Program-made: the position numbers and the translations under genes
Notes under the pieces: generated by a model
What the model saw: only the letters and a program-made list of their open reading frames with translations
Told to the model about the DNA's origin: nothing
Database searches by the model: none
In this document: piece after piece, positions 19,307 through 31,700 of the stretch
How positions within the stretch are numbered: the stretch's first letter is position 1
Layout: the number at the start of each line of letters is the position of its first letter
Assembly (NCBI GenBank): GCA_947471745.1
Contig: CANJKZ010001109.1
Location: 1,364,001-1,428,000 of the forward strand
Source: Closterium sp. Naga37s-1
Lineage: Eukaryota; Streptophyta; Zygnematophyceae; Desmidiales; Closteriaceae
Reading direction: 5' to 3'
Length of the DNA stretch: 64,000 nucleotides

Positions 19307-22300
19307 ATGCGGGACCAGCAAGCGCTCCCGTGCAAAACATGTGATCGCTCAATCCCACCTGTAGTCCACCCACAGCAACTGGTCAACGGGATTCACCTCG
19401 CACCGCGGTCACAGATTCCCTTTGCATCAGCGTCGTTCGCGTTTCAGACCCAACAAGATGATCAGAACACGCATGGAGTATTCACGCCTCAGCCCGGAAC
19501 ACAGACTGACGGACAACACACCGCGTCCGCGTCGGGGCCTACAAGCCAGCTCTTTGGGATGCCTGTTCGTGGCTACGTCGGGCCGCAATACACAAATTTC
19601 GGATTTAGGTACGAGTACATCGGCGTTCAACCAGGCCCCATGGTGCACGCACCCGCAACTGTCGCGACGCCTCCAGTCGCTCCCGCAACCCCCTTTCCTA
19701 ACGCGATTCCTCTGGAAATCCCACCAACGGTGCAAGCCCCGCCAGATCCTAGAGAACCATTAGTCGTCGGTGTCGACACACAAGCGCGAACAGATGGCCC
19801 ATCATCGATCGCGGTTACGGAGGGTTTAGGACGTGCGGTGACTGGTGGAGTGGGGATGAATGCAATTTTGCATGCACATTCGCCTCCGATATGGAACGTG
19901 AACTCATTGTTGCTAGGGAACCCGGACGTCCATATCAGCACCCCTGCGCAACCAGCCGCTGCGAACGCGACCGGTAGAGGTAGGCAACCACAGACGAACG
20001 CGGGGAATGCGGGGAGAGGGGCTGGTGCGAGAGGGAACGTGGGGAGAGGGGCTGGTGCGAGAGGGAACACGGGGAGAGGGACTGGTGCGAGAGGGAACGC
20101 GGGGAGAGGGAATGGTATGAGATTGAACGCGGGGAGAGGGACAGGTGCGAGAGGAAACGGTGGGAGCGGGAACGCGGGAAGAGGGACCGGTGGGAGCGGG
20201 AACACGGGAAGAGGGACCGGTGGGAGAGGGAACGGGGGTAGTGCAAACGCGGGGAGAGCGCCTGGGGGACCAGGCAACGGCGGGAGAAGGAATGGTATTA
20301 ATGCGAACGGAGGTACCGGGAACCAGCCAGTCAGTAGGCCGCGTATAATGAGGCGGAGAGTCGATGTAGTGACGGACACCACCCGCAACGGGACCGGGGA
20401 GGGGGGCGAGGGGCCGAGCGATGTGGATGACGACGACGACGATGATGATGAAGACGAAGATGGCGACGGGTGGAATGACGATGACAAAAACTACCTATCA
20501 AACTTGTTGTCCGCGCTCAATGAGGACGAGGCTGAAGACAACGACCGGGTGCGGGTACCGCACTCAGCCAACGAGGCCCCGATCGCGGATTGGAACAGGC
20601 TTGGTGTGGACGACACACCAGCCGCGAAGAGAGAGATGTGCATGGGAATTCTATACGGTATGTCCGAGGCCACGTTGAAAAAGTACCGCGGTTGGGCCAA
20701 CGAGTACAAGCAGTTCATGGCGCACGAGTTGCCGAAACTGGACGAGGGGAGGTTCGGAGAGGAGGCCGCGTTGAAGAACAAAAACCCCGACGAGATTGCG
20801 GCCGCATTCAAGCAAAACATGGGTACGAGGTGGAAGGAGGCAATTGGCGACGAGCAGTGGTTTCACGGCCCGGAGACTAATCCATGGCGCTTACGCAAAT
20901 ACGTGACCTTCCTCGCGAACGAGTCAGTCGCGCAGGCGGAGAGGATGGCAACACTAAAAAGGCCCGACAAAACCCTGAAGAAGCGACGCCAGTGCACCCC
21001 CGCAAGATGATGGGCCGTCTCAAGGCCTTGAACATGCTGATCAAGCTCGATGGGGCCATCTTTCGGAAGCCTGTTCTGAACCTACTGCGTGACTTTGCGG
21101 AGTGTCGCATCTGGGTCCGCGTTCAAGTCCGCGACCAGTACAAGCGTTTTATCGCGTGAGTATACGTAACGCGACCAATAACTTGAATGTTTATGACGAC
21201 CGCAACAACTAACATGCGTAAAATCGTGGTACTGAATGCGCAGGGAACACATGGATCGCCATCGCGGCACGGCCGCGGACACGTACACCCCGGAATAGTT
21301 CAAGCACATGATGTAGGAGTCCAACATGGAATCCATCTTAAGCAGCTTGCACTAGCCAAGCACGCTTACACACAGGGCCTGCATCGCGACCTGTGCATCC
21401 GTACGATGACCGTGCTCGGTCATCACACTCTAGCCCGCGGGTGCACGATCAGAAACCTCAAGCTGCCCGACATGATGATGTGGAACCTCGGAGCTAAATC
21501 GGAGACGGATCCGGTAAATAACGCGTTCATGTTTGTCTATGCGTGCAGAACAGGCAAGACAAACAAGGACTTCTCTCTCAACTATATCGCGGCGGTGCGG
21601 CACTTGGACTGGACGCTCTGTGCGGTCAGTGCTACTCTGATGTGGCTGCATTGGGGGTATGACGTGGTTCCCGTCGTGTACGAGGACATAGCCCCCCCTC
21701 TAGACTTCTCGGAACCCGACAAGTGGTACGACCAGTACATCTTCTTTCCCCTACGCGGAGGTAACGAGAAGAAGATACCGCCCACGACTCATCACAACTG
21801 GGCGACCAAGATCTTGGAGGACGTGGGAATCACATGCTCGCGAGTGGTCCACGCAACCAGGGCGGGAGGTGCGCAGCACGCGTCCGCGGATGAAATGCCC
21901 TCAGATCAGCTGGCTAGATTGGGGGGATGGCGCTTCATAGATGTGATGACTAAACACTACCTCACCACGATCCCGAAGGAGGGTGTGCTGCTGAAGGCGG
22001 GATTCACAGGGGTGGACGGTGACTACTACATGGGTCGCGCAAAGGTCCCGCCCAGCCCGGAGCTGATGAAGCTACTAAGGAAGCACATCTTCCCATGGGC
22101 CGCCCCTGACAAGGGACAGAAGCAGGTACGTTTGCGATTGCGATCACTATTTACATCTATCTGCCATCGCGGTCCTTACCGCGAATTTTGTTTTGTGAAC
22201 AGTGCATGGATTACAACCGGAGGATGGTCCGCAAGAAGACGCCGGAGAAACAGGACACTGCGGGCCTCAACATACTGCGAGAGCTGGACGGCGAGGGTAG

Positions 22301-23357
22301 GATGGCGTCGCGACCGACTTGGCCATGTATTACATCCACCAGCCGAAGCACCCGTATGTGGTCGGGAACCCGCTATGCCAGAAGCAGGAGTTCGTGGAGT
22401 GGGCTGCAGACGTGTCCTTGGCCAATCAGCTGGCCATAGTACAGCGCAACACACCTACACTGACTCGTGGCGCGGTGAGTCCAACACCGATCACGTGATC
22501 GCGCTATCTGTCAATGCAGGAGGTCAGTACCAGGATGCACACGCAGAACCGGGTGACAGTCCTCACTGAGTACCTGACCCATGCGCAAGCAGACAACACC
22601 AGGCTCGGCTTACAGTTGGTCGCGACTCAGAAACAGGTCACCTAGCTTGAAAAGCAGTTGGAGGATCGTGACCAGAAGCTGGTCGCGGAGGACGAGCGCG
22701 TGAATGATTTGGAGGCACAGCTTTCGCGTCTCAGCGTGAACAGCTCACGGCCGACCGTGGATCCGAGTCCGGCAATCAATACTGGAGCCGCGGCCGCTCC
22801 CACCAACGTCACAACACCCACCGAACAGACTACGCGAAAGAAACCCGCACCGCCGTCTAGGGACGAGACGATTCGCGACGCGATCGTGCTCCCATGGGTC
22901 CAACGACCAAACCGTCGGACGGATGGAAGCTGTAGAAGGCCACGCATCCGCTTATCCTGGAGAGTCAGAATCGCTACTGGTGAACCGCGGTGTAGGTTCG
23001 CGATTGGCTGAGCTCATTGGAAAGGAAGGGGGTGGCAAGAACGCGTTAAATCGTGTCAAGCGATTCATGGACTTCATCGCGCAAAAGGGTGGAGCAAGGA
23101 GACGACATCGCGCTAGTGCTCGACAAGCTCGACCGTGTGTCAGGAGCTGTAGGCGTGTCGGGACTGTCGGAAGGGACCGCGGTGAAGTAGAAGAGTGTGG
23201 AGCTGAACCTGAGCCAGCTCAAGAAGGGGTCCTCGGTGGAGGTGCAGTTGCGTGTGGAATGGATGCTTGTTCGCGACTATCTCATCGATGCCTCTCTTCC
23301 CGCGTCTGAGTTCACGGTCGCGTGGCCACAGTACTGTGCACCAAAACCACTAGAATA
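19307..23357 (+). pseudogene. Ndc10/Crypton-type tyrosine-recombinase-like gene, decayed
   Basis: The first frame (19307-21010) has a Pro/Gln-rich start, a G-R-G-N repeat domain from 30-bp DNA repeats (about residues 225-345), an acidic run near 375 and a helical segment starting ATLKKYRGWANEYKQF. After a frameshift near 21000 the helical domain goes on (MMGRLKALNMLIKLDGAIFR) to an intron at about 21159-21243. The next part (21244-22120) looks like a tyrosine-recombinase catalytic domain: ACRTGKTNKD (possible first Arg), HATRAGGAQH (HxxR box), LARLGGW and TKHYLT (possible nucleophile Tyr). Exons from 22201 carry NPLCQKQEFVEWA and a coiled coil (LEKQLEDRDQKLVAEDE), ending at TAA 23355. In-frame TAGs (about 21296, 21314, 22643 and 23187) and frameshifts show decay. 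The family call is by motif and fold pattern, unverified. Confidence 0.55.
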
Positions 23358-24159
23358 AATGGGTTGTCCGCGTGTTGTTCGCGTTGGTAAAACAGTGTAT
23401 GTCCGCCATGTTATAAGTACCTTCTGTCAGAATTATATTGTTTTAACTGCATGTAGTTCTAGATGTAGTGTAGTTATCTTACTTTCTTGCTTGGTGGTGT
23501 ACCTCTTGTTCTTGTTCTCTCACCTATATGTTCCTTGTTTGCTATAGTGAAACCTCTGTTTGGCTAAACTCTCTCGACATGCTCCTCCACTCCTACCCCA
23601 AACCCTAGCTATGGCTACTAAGTTCTATCTACTACTTTGACACCTTTTGTCGAACGCGATAGTTGTTGTGTTGCAAAACCCTATACTTGGTGCTTCCGAA
23701 TGTTAGGATCGCTTAAGAAGATGATGACATATACTGCTCATTGTTCGCATTCACACATGACGTTTGGTGTCGTCGGTTTAACCCTAGCATGCAACAAACT
23801 TTGGTGATTCACGATCGCGATCGCGAATAGTATAGGGTGTATATGTATCGCGTTCGGTCTGAACGTGGTGTATTGTTGGCTCAACCGCACCAACGCGATT
23901 GAGCCCGCTCGAGAAAAACAATGTTGAAAGCGAAAGGTTTTGTTTGTGGGAATACCTTGTCGCGCTCGCCGACCGTGTTAGTCCATGATTTGGGGTTCAT
24001 TAGAGATGGTTTCAAATGTCAACACTAGTAGCTCACGCAAAAACACGCACACGCAGAATCCTACATGCACACAAGTCCGCGAGTTCAGCGTAATCCACCG
24101 CGAGTAGAACTCAAGCAGGGTGGACAAGCTACGCACAAGCTACGCGATACAAGACGGAT
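23358..24159. other. Spacer between convergent genes of giant element
   Basis: AT-richer noncoding sequence serving as the 3' end of both genes. Contains CACGATCGCGATCGCGAATAG (23812), with a 14-bp palindrome CGATCGCGATCG core. Confidence 0.4.
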
Positions 24160-25666
24160 TCACGTCCGCTTCTTCGCGGACAGACGATCCTTGGGCAGGG
24201 CAAGGTAAAGACCCTTGGTCTCCACGACCTTCCCTGCAACCGAGCAATCGCACCAGGTGATGAGCACGTCCACCGTCTCGCGGGCGACCATTTGGATGTG
24301 CCTGACATCGCTGGACCGGCCAGCGACCTCGTTTCACGACTCCAGATACAATCGCGGCCGCGACAACCTTCGGTTCCTCGTCCTTAGCTTGCTCGTGGGC
24401 ACTGCTCTTCCGCACTGCATTGATGACATACGCGGTTACGACGGGGAAGAGACGGCTTCTCTCCCCATAGCAACCAGCAGCTTGCGCGGCCAAATGTCCA
24501 GAATCTGCTGCAACCGTGACGTTAGACCCGCGAGTCACTTCCCACACCATTGCAATCGCGCATGCGACTGCGCCCGCGTAATCTATCGGCGACACATCGC
24601 CGAGATCCGGCTCCTCTGTTGCAGCCTCTTTGCCTACCACCGCGGCCCATGCAATCTCGTTGGTAGTGTGCATTCCGGGCTGGGTTAGCGCGCGATAGGC
24701 ATCAAACATGCGTTGCCACCTGCCACGCAGTGGAGCGGACAGAACATGATAATTCAACCCCCCTCCCCCTCCCCAAAAAAAAAAAACAAAAACCCTATGA
24801 ACGCACTAGTTGATGGGGGTTTGGCACAGCGTCTAGCGATAGCTCACCTGTCCTTGCTGGCCACGAGATTGTGGTAGTGCATTGTGATGAAAAGGCCCGT
24901 ATGTAACTCTGCGGCAGCAGACAAGTCCGCGGCCCACCCTCGAAACTGCTTAGGGCTCAGGTTCAGCCCGGGGTCCACCTTCTTGTCGTACGGCATCGTC
25001 GCGACCGCGGTTTTATACTGCAGGTCTTCGCGCACTCCGTGTCCAAGCCAACGCTTCTTGTCAAACTATATATATTATGCTAGTTTATGTAGGCTGTAAT
25101 GGGGTAGCCAATGTGGGGTACAACCCCTTAGGGTTTTCACTTGTACCAAAACTTTCTCGTAATGCACATCATTCCTCCTCTTAGTCTAACATGGTATTAA
25201 GAGCGTTATGGTCCTTAGGACCGGATTTTTAAGGGGCCCACCGTTCAATTTTTGCTCTGCTGCCCGAGTCGCGCCCCTAGGCGCGTCCCGTCTTTTATCC
25301 TACCCGAAACGCGCCCTAGATAAGACGATTTTTCTGCCCTAGGCGCGTCCCGTCCTCTAGGCGAGACAATTTTTTTTCTGCCTAGTCACAGCCCGCGCGC
25401 AGCCCGTACAGTCCGCGCTAGGCCCTCGCGTAGCCCGTACAGCCCACGCCAAGCCCGCGCGCGGCCCGTACAGCCCACGCGACGCCCTGTCCTGCAGCCC
25501 GTACGCTGCGCCCGCTGCTTGCGCGCTGCCCCCGCTGCTTGCGCGCTACCCCCGCTGCTCGCGCGCTGCATTTGCTGCTCGCGCGCTGCTCGCCCTGCCC
25601 GCGAACTCCTAGCGCGCTGCTGCACCAGAGTTGTTGCTGCTGCTGCTACTTGCTGCAGCTGCTCCT

Positions 25667-25697
<31 letters not shown>

Positions 25698-25754
25698 ACT
25701 TGCTGGAGCTGCTCCTTCTTGCTGCAGCTGCTCCTCCTTGCTGCAGCTGCTCCT

Positions 25755-25791
<37 letters not shown>

Positions 25792-28700
25792 CATCCTTGC
25801 TGCAGCTGCTCCTCCTTGCTGCTGGTGCTCCTACTTGCTGCAGCTGCTCCTCCTTGCTACTGCTACTGCTACTTGCTGCACCTGCTCCTGCCGGCCCCCT
25901 GCAGCCCCGTGCGCCGCCTGCCCTGCTGCCGCGTCTGCCTGCTGTGCCCACCCGCCGCGCGCATTGCTGCTGCAGCCACTGCTACGCTGCTGCAGCCGCG
26001 CTGCACCGCTCGAGCCGCGCTGCACTGCCTGAGCCGAGCCGCGCTGCCTAGTTGCCTGGCAGACCGGTTTCTACTGCTGCACTGCTGCCTCTACTATTGC
26101 TGCTGCTAGTGCTACTGCTGCTGCTACTGCTGCTTGCCTGCAATCGCTCTGCCCTGCTAGTCCCGCGCCAGCAGCTATGGCCACCCTCCGAGTTCTGTCG
26201 TTCGATGCCGAGGGCCGCCCGATTCAGTTCGAAACCTGGCTAGATGACCTGCAGCTGTTCCTAATGAGCGATAGCAAGGACAATGTCTCTCTCTATGACC
26301 ACACGACTGGTGCCTCAGTCGCTCCTCCTGATGCTGCTGCACGCCTCGCCGTCCGCAATCACCTTCCGTTAGCCAAGCTCACGCATTTTGGCGAGTACAA
26401 GACCGCTAAGACCCTATACGACGCTGTAGTTGCTTGGTACTCCTCCCCTGCCACAGCTGAACTTAGCCACCTCATGCTGCCCTACCTGTTTCCTGAGCTG
26501 TCCACCTTTGCCACAGTTGCCGATCTCATTACCCACCTTCGCACTAGCGACACCCGCCTTCGCGCCGCCCTCCCCAAAAAAGTTCTGTGCTAAGCACCCG
26601 CCTCCGATGTACTGGACCCTCCACTTCATAGTCACCCATCTCCCTGACTCTCTTAGCTCGGTCAGGGACCACTTTCTCGCTCGCTGTCCCACCGACCTCA
26701 CTATCGACCTCCTAGAGGAGCACCTCCTTACAGCAGAGAAGAGCATTGTCGCTGTTGGTGCTGCTCGTGGAGCTCCTCGCACCCCCATCTTTGAGGGGTG
26801 CTCTCCCTCTCCCCTCGCCCCCTCCTTTGCTACTGCTGCTACTGCTGACTACCTTGGTGCTAAGTCTGCTGGTGCTGCTTCTGCTCCTAGCGGAAGGCGT
26901 CGCACCGACAAGGGCAAAGGAGCCAAGGGTAGCGGAGGTGGCACAGGGGGGGGTGGTGGTGGAGGCGGTGGAGGAGGAGGAGGTGGCGGAGGGGGCGGTG
27001 GGGGGAGTGCTGGCGGGAGTGGTGGCGTCGGTAGCAGCGGTGGAGGCGGTGGCGGCGGAGGGGGTGCCAGCGGCGGTGGCGGCGGCGGTGGCGGCAGCGG
27101 TGGCGGCCGGGGCGGCGGTGGCAGTGGAGGTGGTGGTCGGGATGGAGGCACGGGCGCTGGCCAGAGACAGCAGCAACAGCAGAGTCCCCAGACGACCCAG
27201 CAGCTTCGTGAGTGGCTTGCTCAGCGTGGGAGGTCTGGAGGTGGTGGTCGCTGCCCGTATGTCATTCGCACAGGTGACCGCAAGGGTCGGACATGCGGAA
27301 AGTTCCACACCCAGCACCGCTGCTTCTCCCGCCTTGACGACGCCTGGCGTGAGGAGATGGGCGAGGACGCTGAGCACCCTCGCTGGCATGAGCTGCTTAG
27401 GGCTGGTGTAGACATTTTTGCTCTAGACTATGATGCTATTGTCTCTGCCATGTATGCATTGGAAGTTGGTGCTGATGGTGACTGTTACTTGTGTGTGCCA
27501 CCAGACCCTGGTATAGAGGCTGCTGCTCTAGGTGCTGGTGAGTCTGCTCTAGGTGCTGGTGAGTCTGCTCTCCCAGGTACTGCACCTGTTGAGGCCTTGC
27601 ACACCTTCACGCTTGACTCAGGTGCTTCCCGCTGCTTCTTCCGTGACAGTACCGCACTCACACCACTCCCTGCACCTGTTGCAGTCTCTCTGGCTGACCC
27701 CTTAGGGGCTCCAGTTCCCGGCCCACCACTGTGCTTCCGTGCCCGGCGGTTCCGTCTGGCTCACTGTCAGGTCTACACCTCCCCTCGTTCTCGACGAACT
27801 TGGTGAGCAACGCCGTCCTCCAGGATCATTGGGTTGACACCTTTACCCCTGGAGGACAGCGTGTGGCGATTTGTACGTGCTCCAGGACTCGCCGTCACCT
27901 GGCCACGTTCACCCGTCGGCCAGGGTCGAGTCTTTACACACTGACGAGTGTGTCTCCTCAGGTAGCTGCTGTTGGTCAGGTGTCTGCGTCAGGTCTGGTA
28001 GCCTCCCTTTGTGAGTGTCGCTCCCAGTCGCACCAGACTCTTCTCTAGCACCACCGCCTGGGTCACCCCTCCTTGGCGCGTCTCCGTGGCATGCAGCGTC
28101 GCCTCCTTGTGTCTGGTCTTCCCAGGTCTCTCCCTCCCCTCCCTGCCTCACCTGCGCCGCCCTGCCTTCCTTGCGTCGAGGGGCGGCAGCGCGCTGCTCC
28201 TCACTCCTCCTCGTTTCCCCTGACAGAGGCTCCTTTACAGACCCTCCACCTGGACGTGTGGGGCCCAGCCCGCGTTCGTGGATAGGGCGGTGAGCGATAC
28301 TTCCTGCTGGTTGTCGACGACTACTCGCGTTACACAACGGTCTTCCCCTTGCGCACCAAGGTTGAAGTTTCTGCTGTCCTGATCCCTTGGATCCGAGCAG
28401 TTCGTCTCTAGCTCCGCCGCAGGTTCCGCCAGGACCTTCCTGTCCTGTGTCTGCACTCTGACAGAGGTGGTGAGTTCACCTCTGACCTCTTGCAGACCTT
28501 CTGTCAGGGGGAGGGCATCGAGCAGTCGTTCACGCTTCCGGGCTCACCGTAGCAAAATAGGGTTGCTGAGCGCCGCATTGGCTTAGTCATGGAGGTCGCT
28601 CGTACCTCCTTGATCCATGCGGCGGCTCCCCATTTTCTGTGGCCGTTTGCGGTCCGGTACACTGTGCATCAGCTCAACCTCTGGCCCCGTGTCTCCTTGC

Positions 28701-31700
28701 CGGAGACCTTGCCTACACTGCGTTGGACGGGGGAGGTTGGCGATGCGTCACGTTTCCAGGTCTGGGGTGCTCGTGCCCTTGTCCGCGATACGTCAGCGGA
28801 CAAGATCTCCTCCTGCACCATTATCTGCGTTGTCCTTGGCTTTGTCCTGACACGCATGGCTGGCAGTTTTACCACCCAACCTCGCGCCATGTCTTCCCCT
28901 CTCAGGACGTCACCTTTGACGAGTCGGTTCCTTTCTACCGTCTCTTCCCCTACCACACTGCCCCTCTCCCTCCCCCGCTGCTTTTCCTCGCTCCAGGTCC
29001 CCCTCCGGTAGACCCCCTCCCCCCTCAGGGTCCTGCTCCTTCAGGGGTGTCTCAGGTAGACCCGCCCCCCTTGGCTGAGCCTGTAGAAGTCACTAGCGAT
29101 TCAGGTGCTGCTGCGGGAGGTGCTGCTGGGGGTGCTGCGTCTGGGGGTGCTGAGGCTGTCCGTGAGGTGCTGGAGGGTGCGGAGCCTGGGGGTGCTGCAC
29201 CGGAGGGTGCCAGGTCGGGGGGTGCTGAGTCTGCTGGCGTTCCTCTGGGTCTCGTTTCCCGACGCGGCCTCTCTCACCACAACAGGCACGAGAGTGGCTT
29301 GCGTCGCGTACCCGCCTAAGGAGTCGTGCTGCTGGAGCTGTTTGTCGTGGAGGTGCTGGGAGTGCTGGTGTCTCTAGTCTTGGAGGTGCTCGTACTGGAG
29401 GTACTAGAGCTGTTGGGACTGGTACTGCTCCTGGAGCTGGCGGTGTCAGCTCTGGGGGTGCTGATGTTGGAGGTACTGGGGCTGGAGGCCCTGGAGCTGG
29501 TGCTGTCAACCCTGGCATTGGGGACCCTGGGGCTAGAGGTGCCGGTTATGGGGGTGCTACTACTGGTGGCGCTGGAGCTGGAGGTGCTGCTATTGGAGGC
29601 ACTGGAGCTGGAGGTGCTGTTGCTGGAGGCACTGGAGCTGGAGGTTCTGGAGCTTCTGGAGGCGCTGGAGCTAGAGGTGCTGCTACTGGAGGCACTGGAG
29701 CTGGAGGTGCTGCTGCTGGAGGTTCTGGAGATGCTGGAGGCGCTGGAGCTGGAGGTTCTGGAGTTGCGGGAGGTGCTGGAGCTGCTGGTGCTGGTGGCAC
29801 TGCACCGCCGGGACAGTTTTTTGCTCCGCCGTCACCGTCGTCTCTTCCACCGCCTAACTCCATGCTTTGCCAGGTTCTTAGCCTCCCGTCTTCTACTGGC
29901 CTCCCGTTACAGCCTGGCGCACCACTGCCTGCTCCCTCTCCTTACACTGTGCAGACAGACTCGCTTACAGAGCGCCGTGAGCCTGCGTCTCGTCCGGCCT
30001 CGCCTGTTCGCGCGCGTCGCGCTGGTAGTCGTGTTCCTGGTGAGCGTCCGCCTCCTGTCCCTAGCACGCACGCTATGGCACTTCGTCCTTCCTCTGTTTC
30101 ACAGCGTGTTCCCCTGCCGTCTCCTCCTGCGTCTTCTCTGCCTGACGTTCAGGACCTTGAGTCTGACCTGGTTCGTGTTGCTCACCCTAGTCTCACGCGT
30201 CTGCTAGCCACTGTTGTCACTGACCCGTCGTTTGAGTCTGCTGCTGCGTCTCCCTTAGTCTCTGACTTGTTGACTTTGCTACTGCCTGTCGTCTAGACTT
30301 CGCTGCTAGTCTTGTTGCTGAGTCTGAGTCTGTCTGTCCTCCGTCCGTCGGGGGTGAGTGTGCTCTTGGCACGGACGTCCTTGAGGATAGGCAAGAGGAC
30401 TTTGAGTGTCTTGCAGCCACTGCGCCTCATCTCGTGGCCATGCTGCTTGCCCCTGAGGGAGACCCGGATGCTCCAGACATCCCGACCCCGCGCTCTTATG
30501 CTGAGGCGATCACGGGTGAGTAATCCTCTCAGTGGCAGACAGCCATGGACGCAGAGATGGCATCCTGGAAGTCCACAGGCACTTACGTCGACACAGTTTC
30601 CCCTCTTGGGGCGAACGTAGTTGATAGCATGTGAATTTTCAGGGTGAAGCGGTCGCCGGGTTCTCCGTCTGTCTTCAAGGCTCGTTACGTTGCACGAGGC
30701 TTCAGTCAGCGACAGGGAGTTGAATTCTTCCAGACCTTCTCCCCTACCCCGAGGATGACAACTCTTTGGGTGCTGCTGCACGTTGCCGCTCAGCGTGACT
30801 ACGAGCTTCACTCTCTGGACTTCAGCACAGCGTTCTTACAGGGCAGTCTGCACGAGGAGATCTGGCTGCGCCGCCCTCCTGGCTTAACTGTGTCATTCCC
30901 TCCTGGTACCCAGTGGAGCCTCCGCTAGCCAGTCTACAGTCTCTGTCAGGTGCCTCGTGCGTGGCACGACACACTGAGGACGACACTTGCGGCTCTTGGG
31001 TTTGCACCTTCCACTGCTGACCCGTCGTTGTTTCTGCGCATCGACACTTCGTTGCCGCCGTTCTACATCCTCGTGTACGTCGACGACTTGGTCTTTGCCT
31101 CTGCTGACACTGAGGCTCTCTCCCTTGTGAAGTCAGAGCTGCAGAAGAGACACACGTGCACAGACCTGGGTGAGCTGAGCAGCTACCTTGGCCTACAGAT
31201 CACCCGGGACAGAGCACAGCGCACCATCACACTGACTCAGTCACACATGGTGGAGCAGGTCCTTTAGCACTTCGGCTTCACTTGGTCCACTGCCCTGGCT
31301 ACAGGTCACTCGCTCTCAGCTCCACCTTCGGACGAGTCCGTAGAGCCGAGTGGTCCATACCCAGAGCTAGTGGGCTGCCTCATGTACCTGATGACCTGCA
31401 CTCATCCTGACCTTGCGTACCCTCTTGGCCTTCTGGCACGCTACGTGGCTCCTGGTAGGCACCGAAAGGTGCACTTCGATGTTGCGAAGAGGGTACTGCG
31501 CTACTTGTGCAGTACATCGGGCATGGGGCTCGTGCTTGGGGGGCAGAGCCCAGTTGTCCTCACTAGGCACTCACACGCTTCTTGGGTTGACGACCTGGCT
31601 ACGCAGCGGTCGTCACAGGGTTACACGTTCAGCCTTGGATTTGGCTCTGTTTCTTGGCGGTCTACACGCTCGTAGTCTGTTCTCAGCTCCAGTTGTGAGG

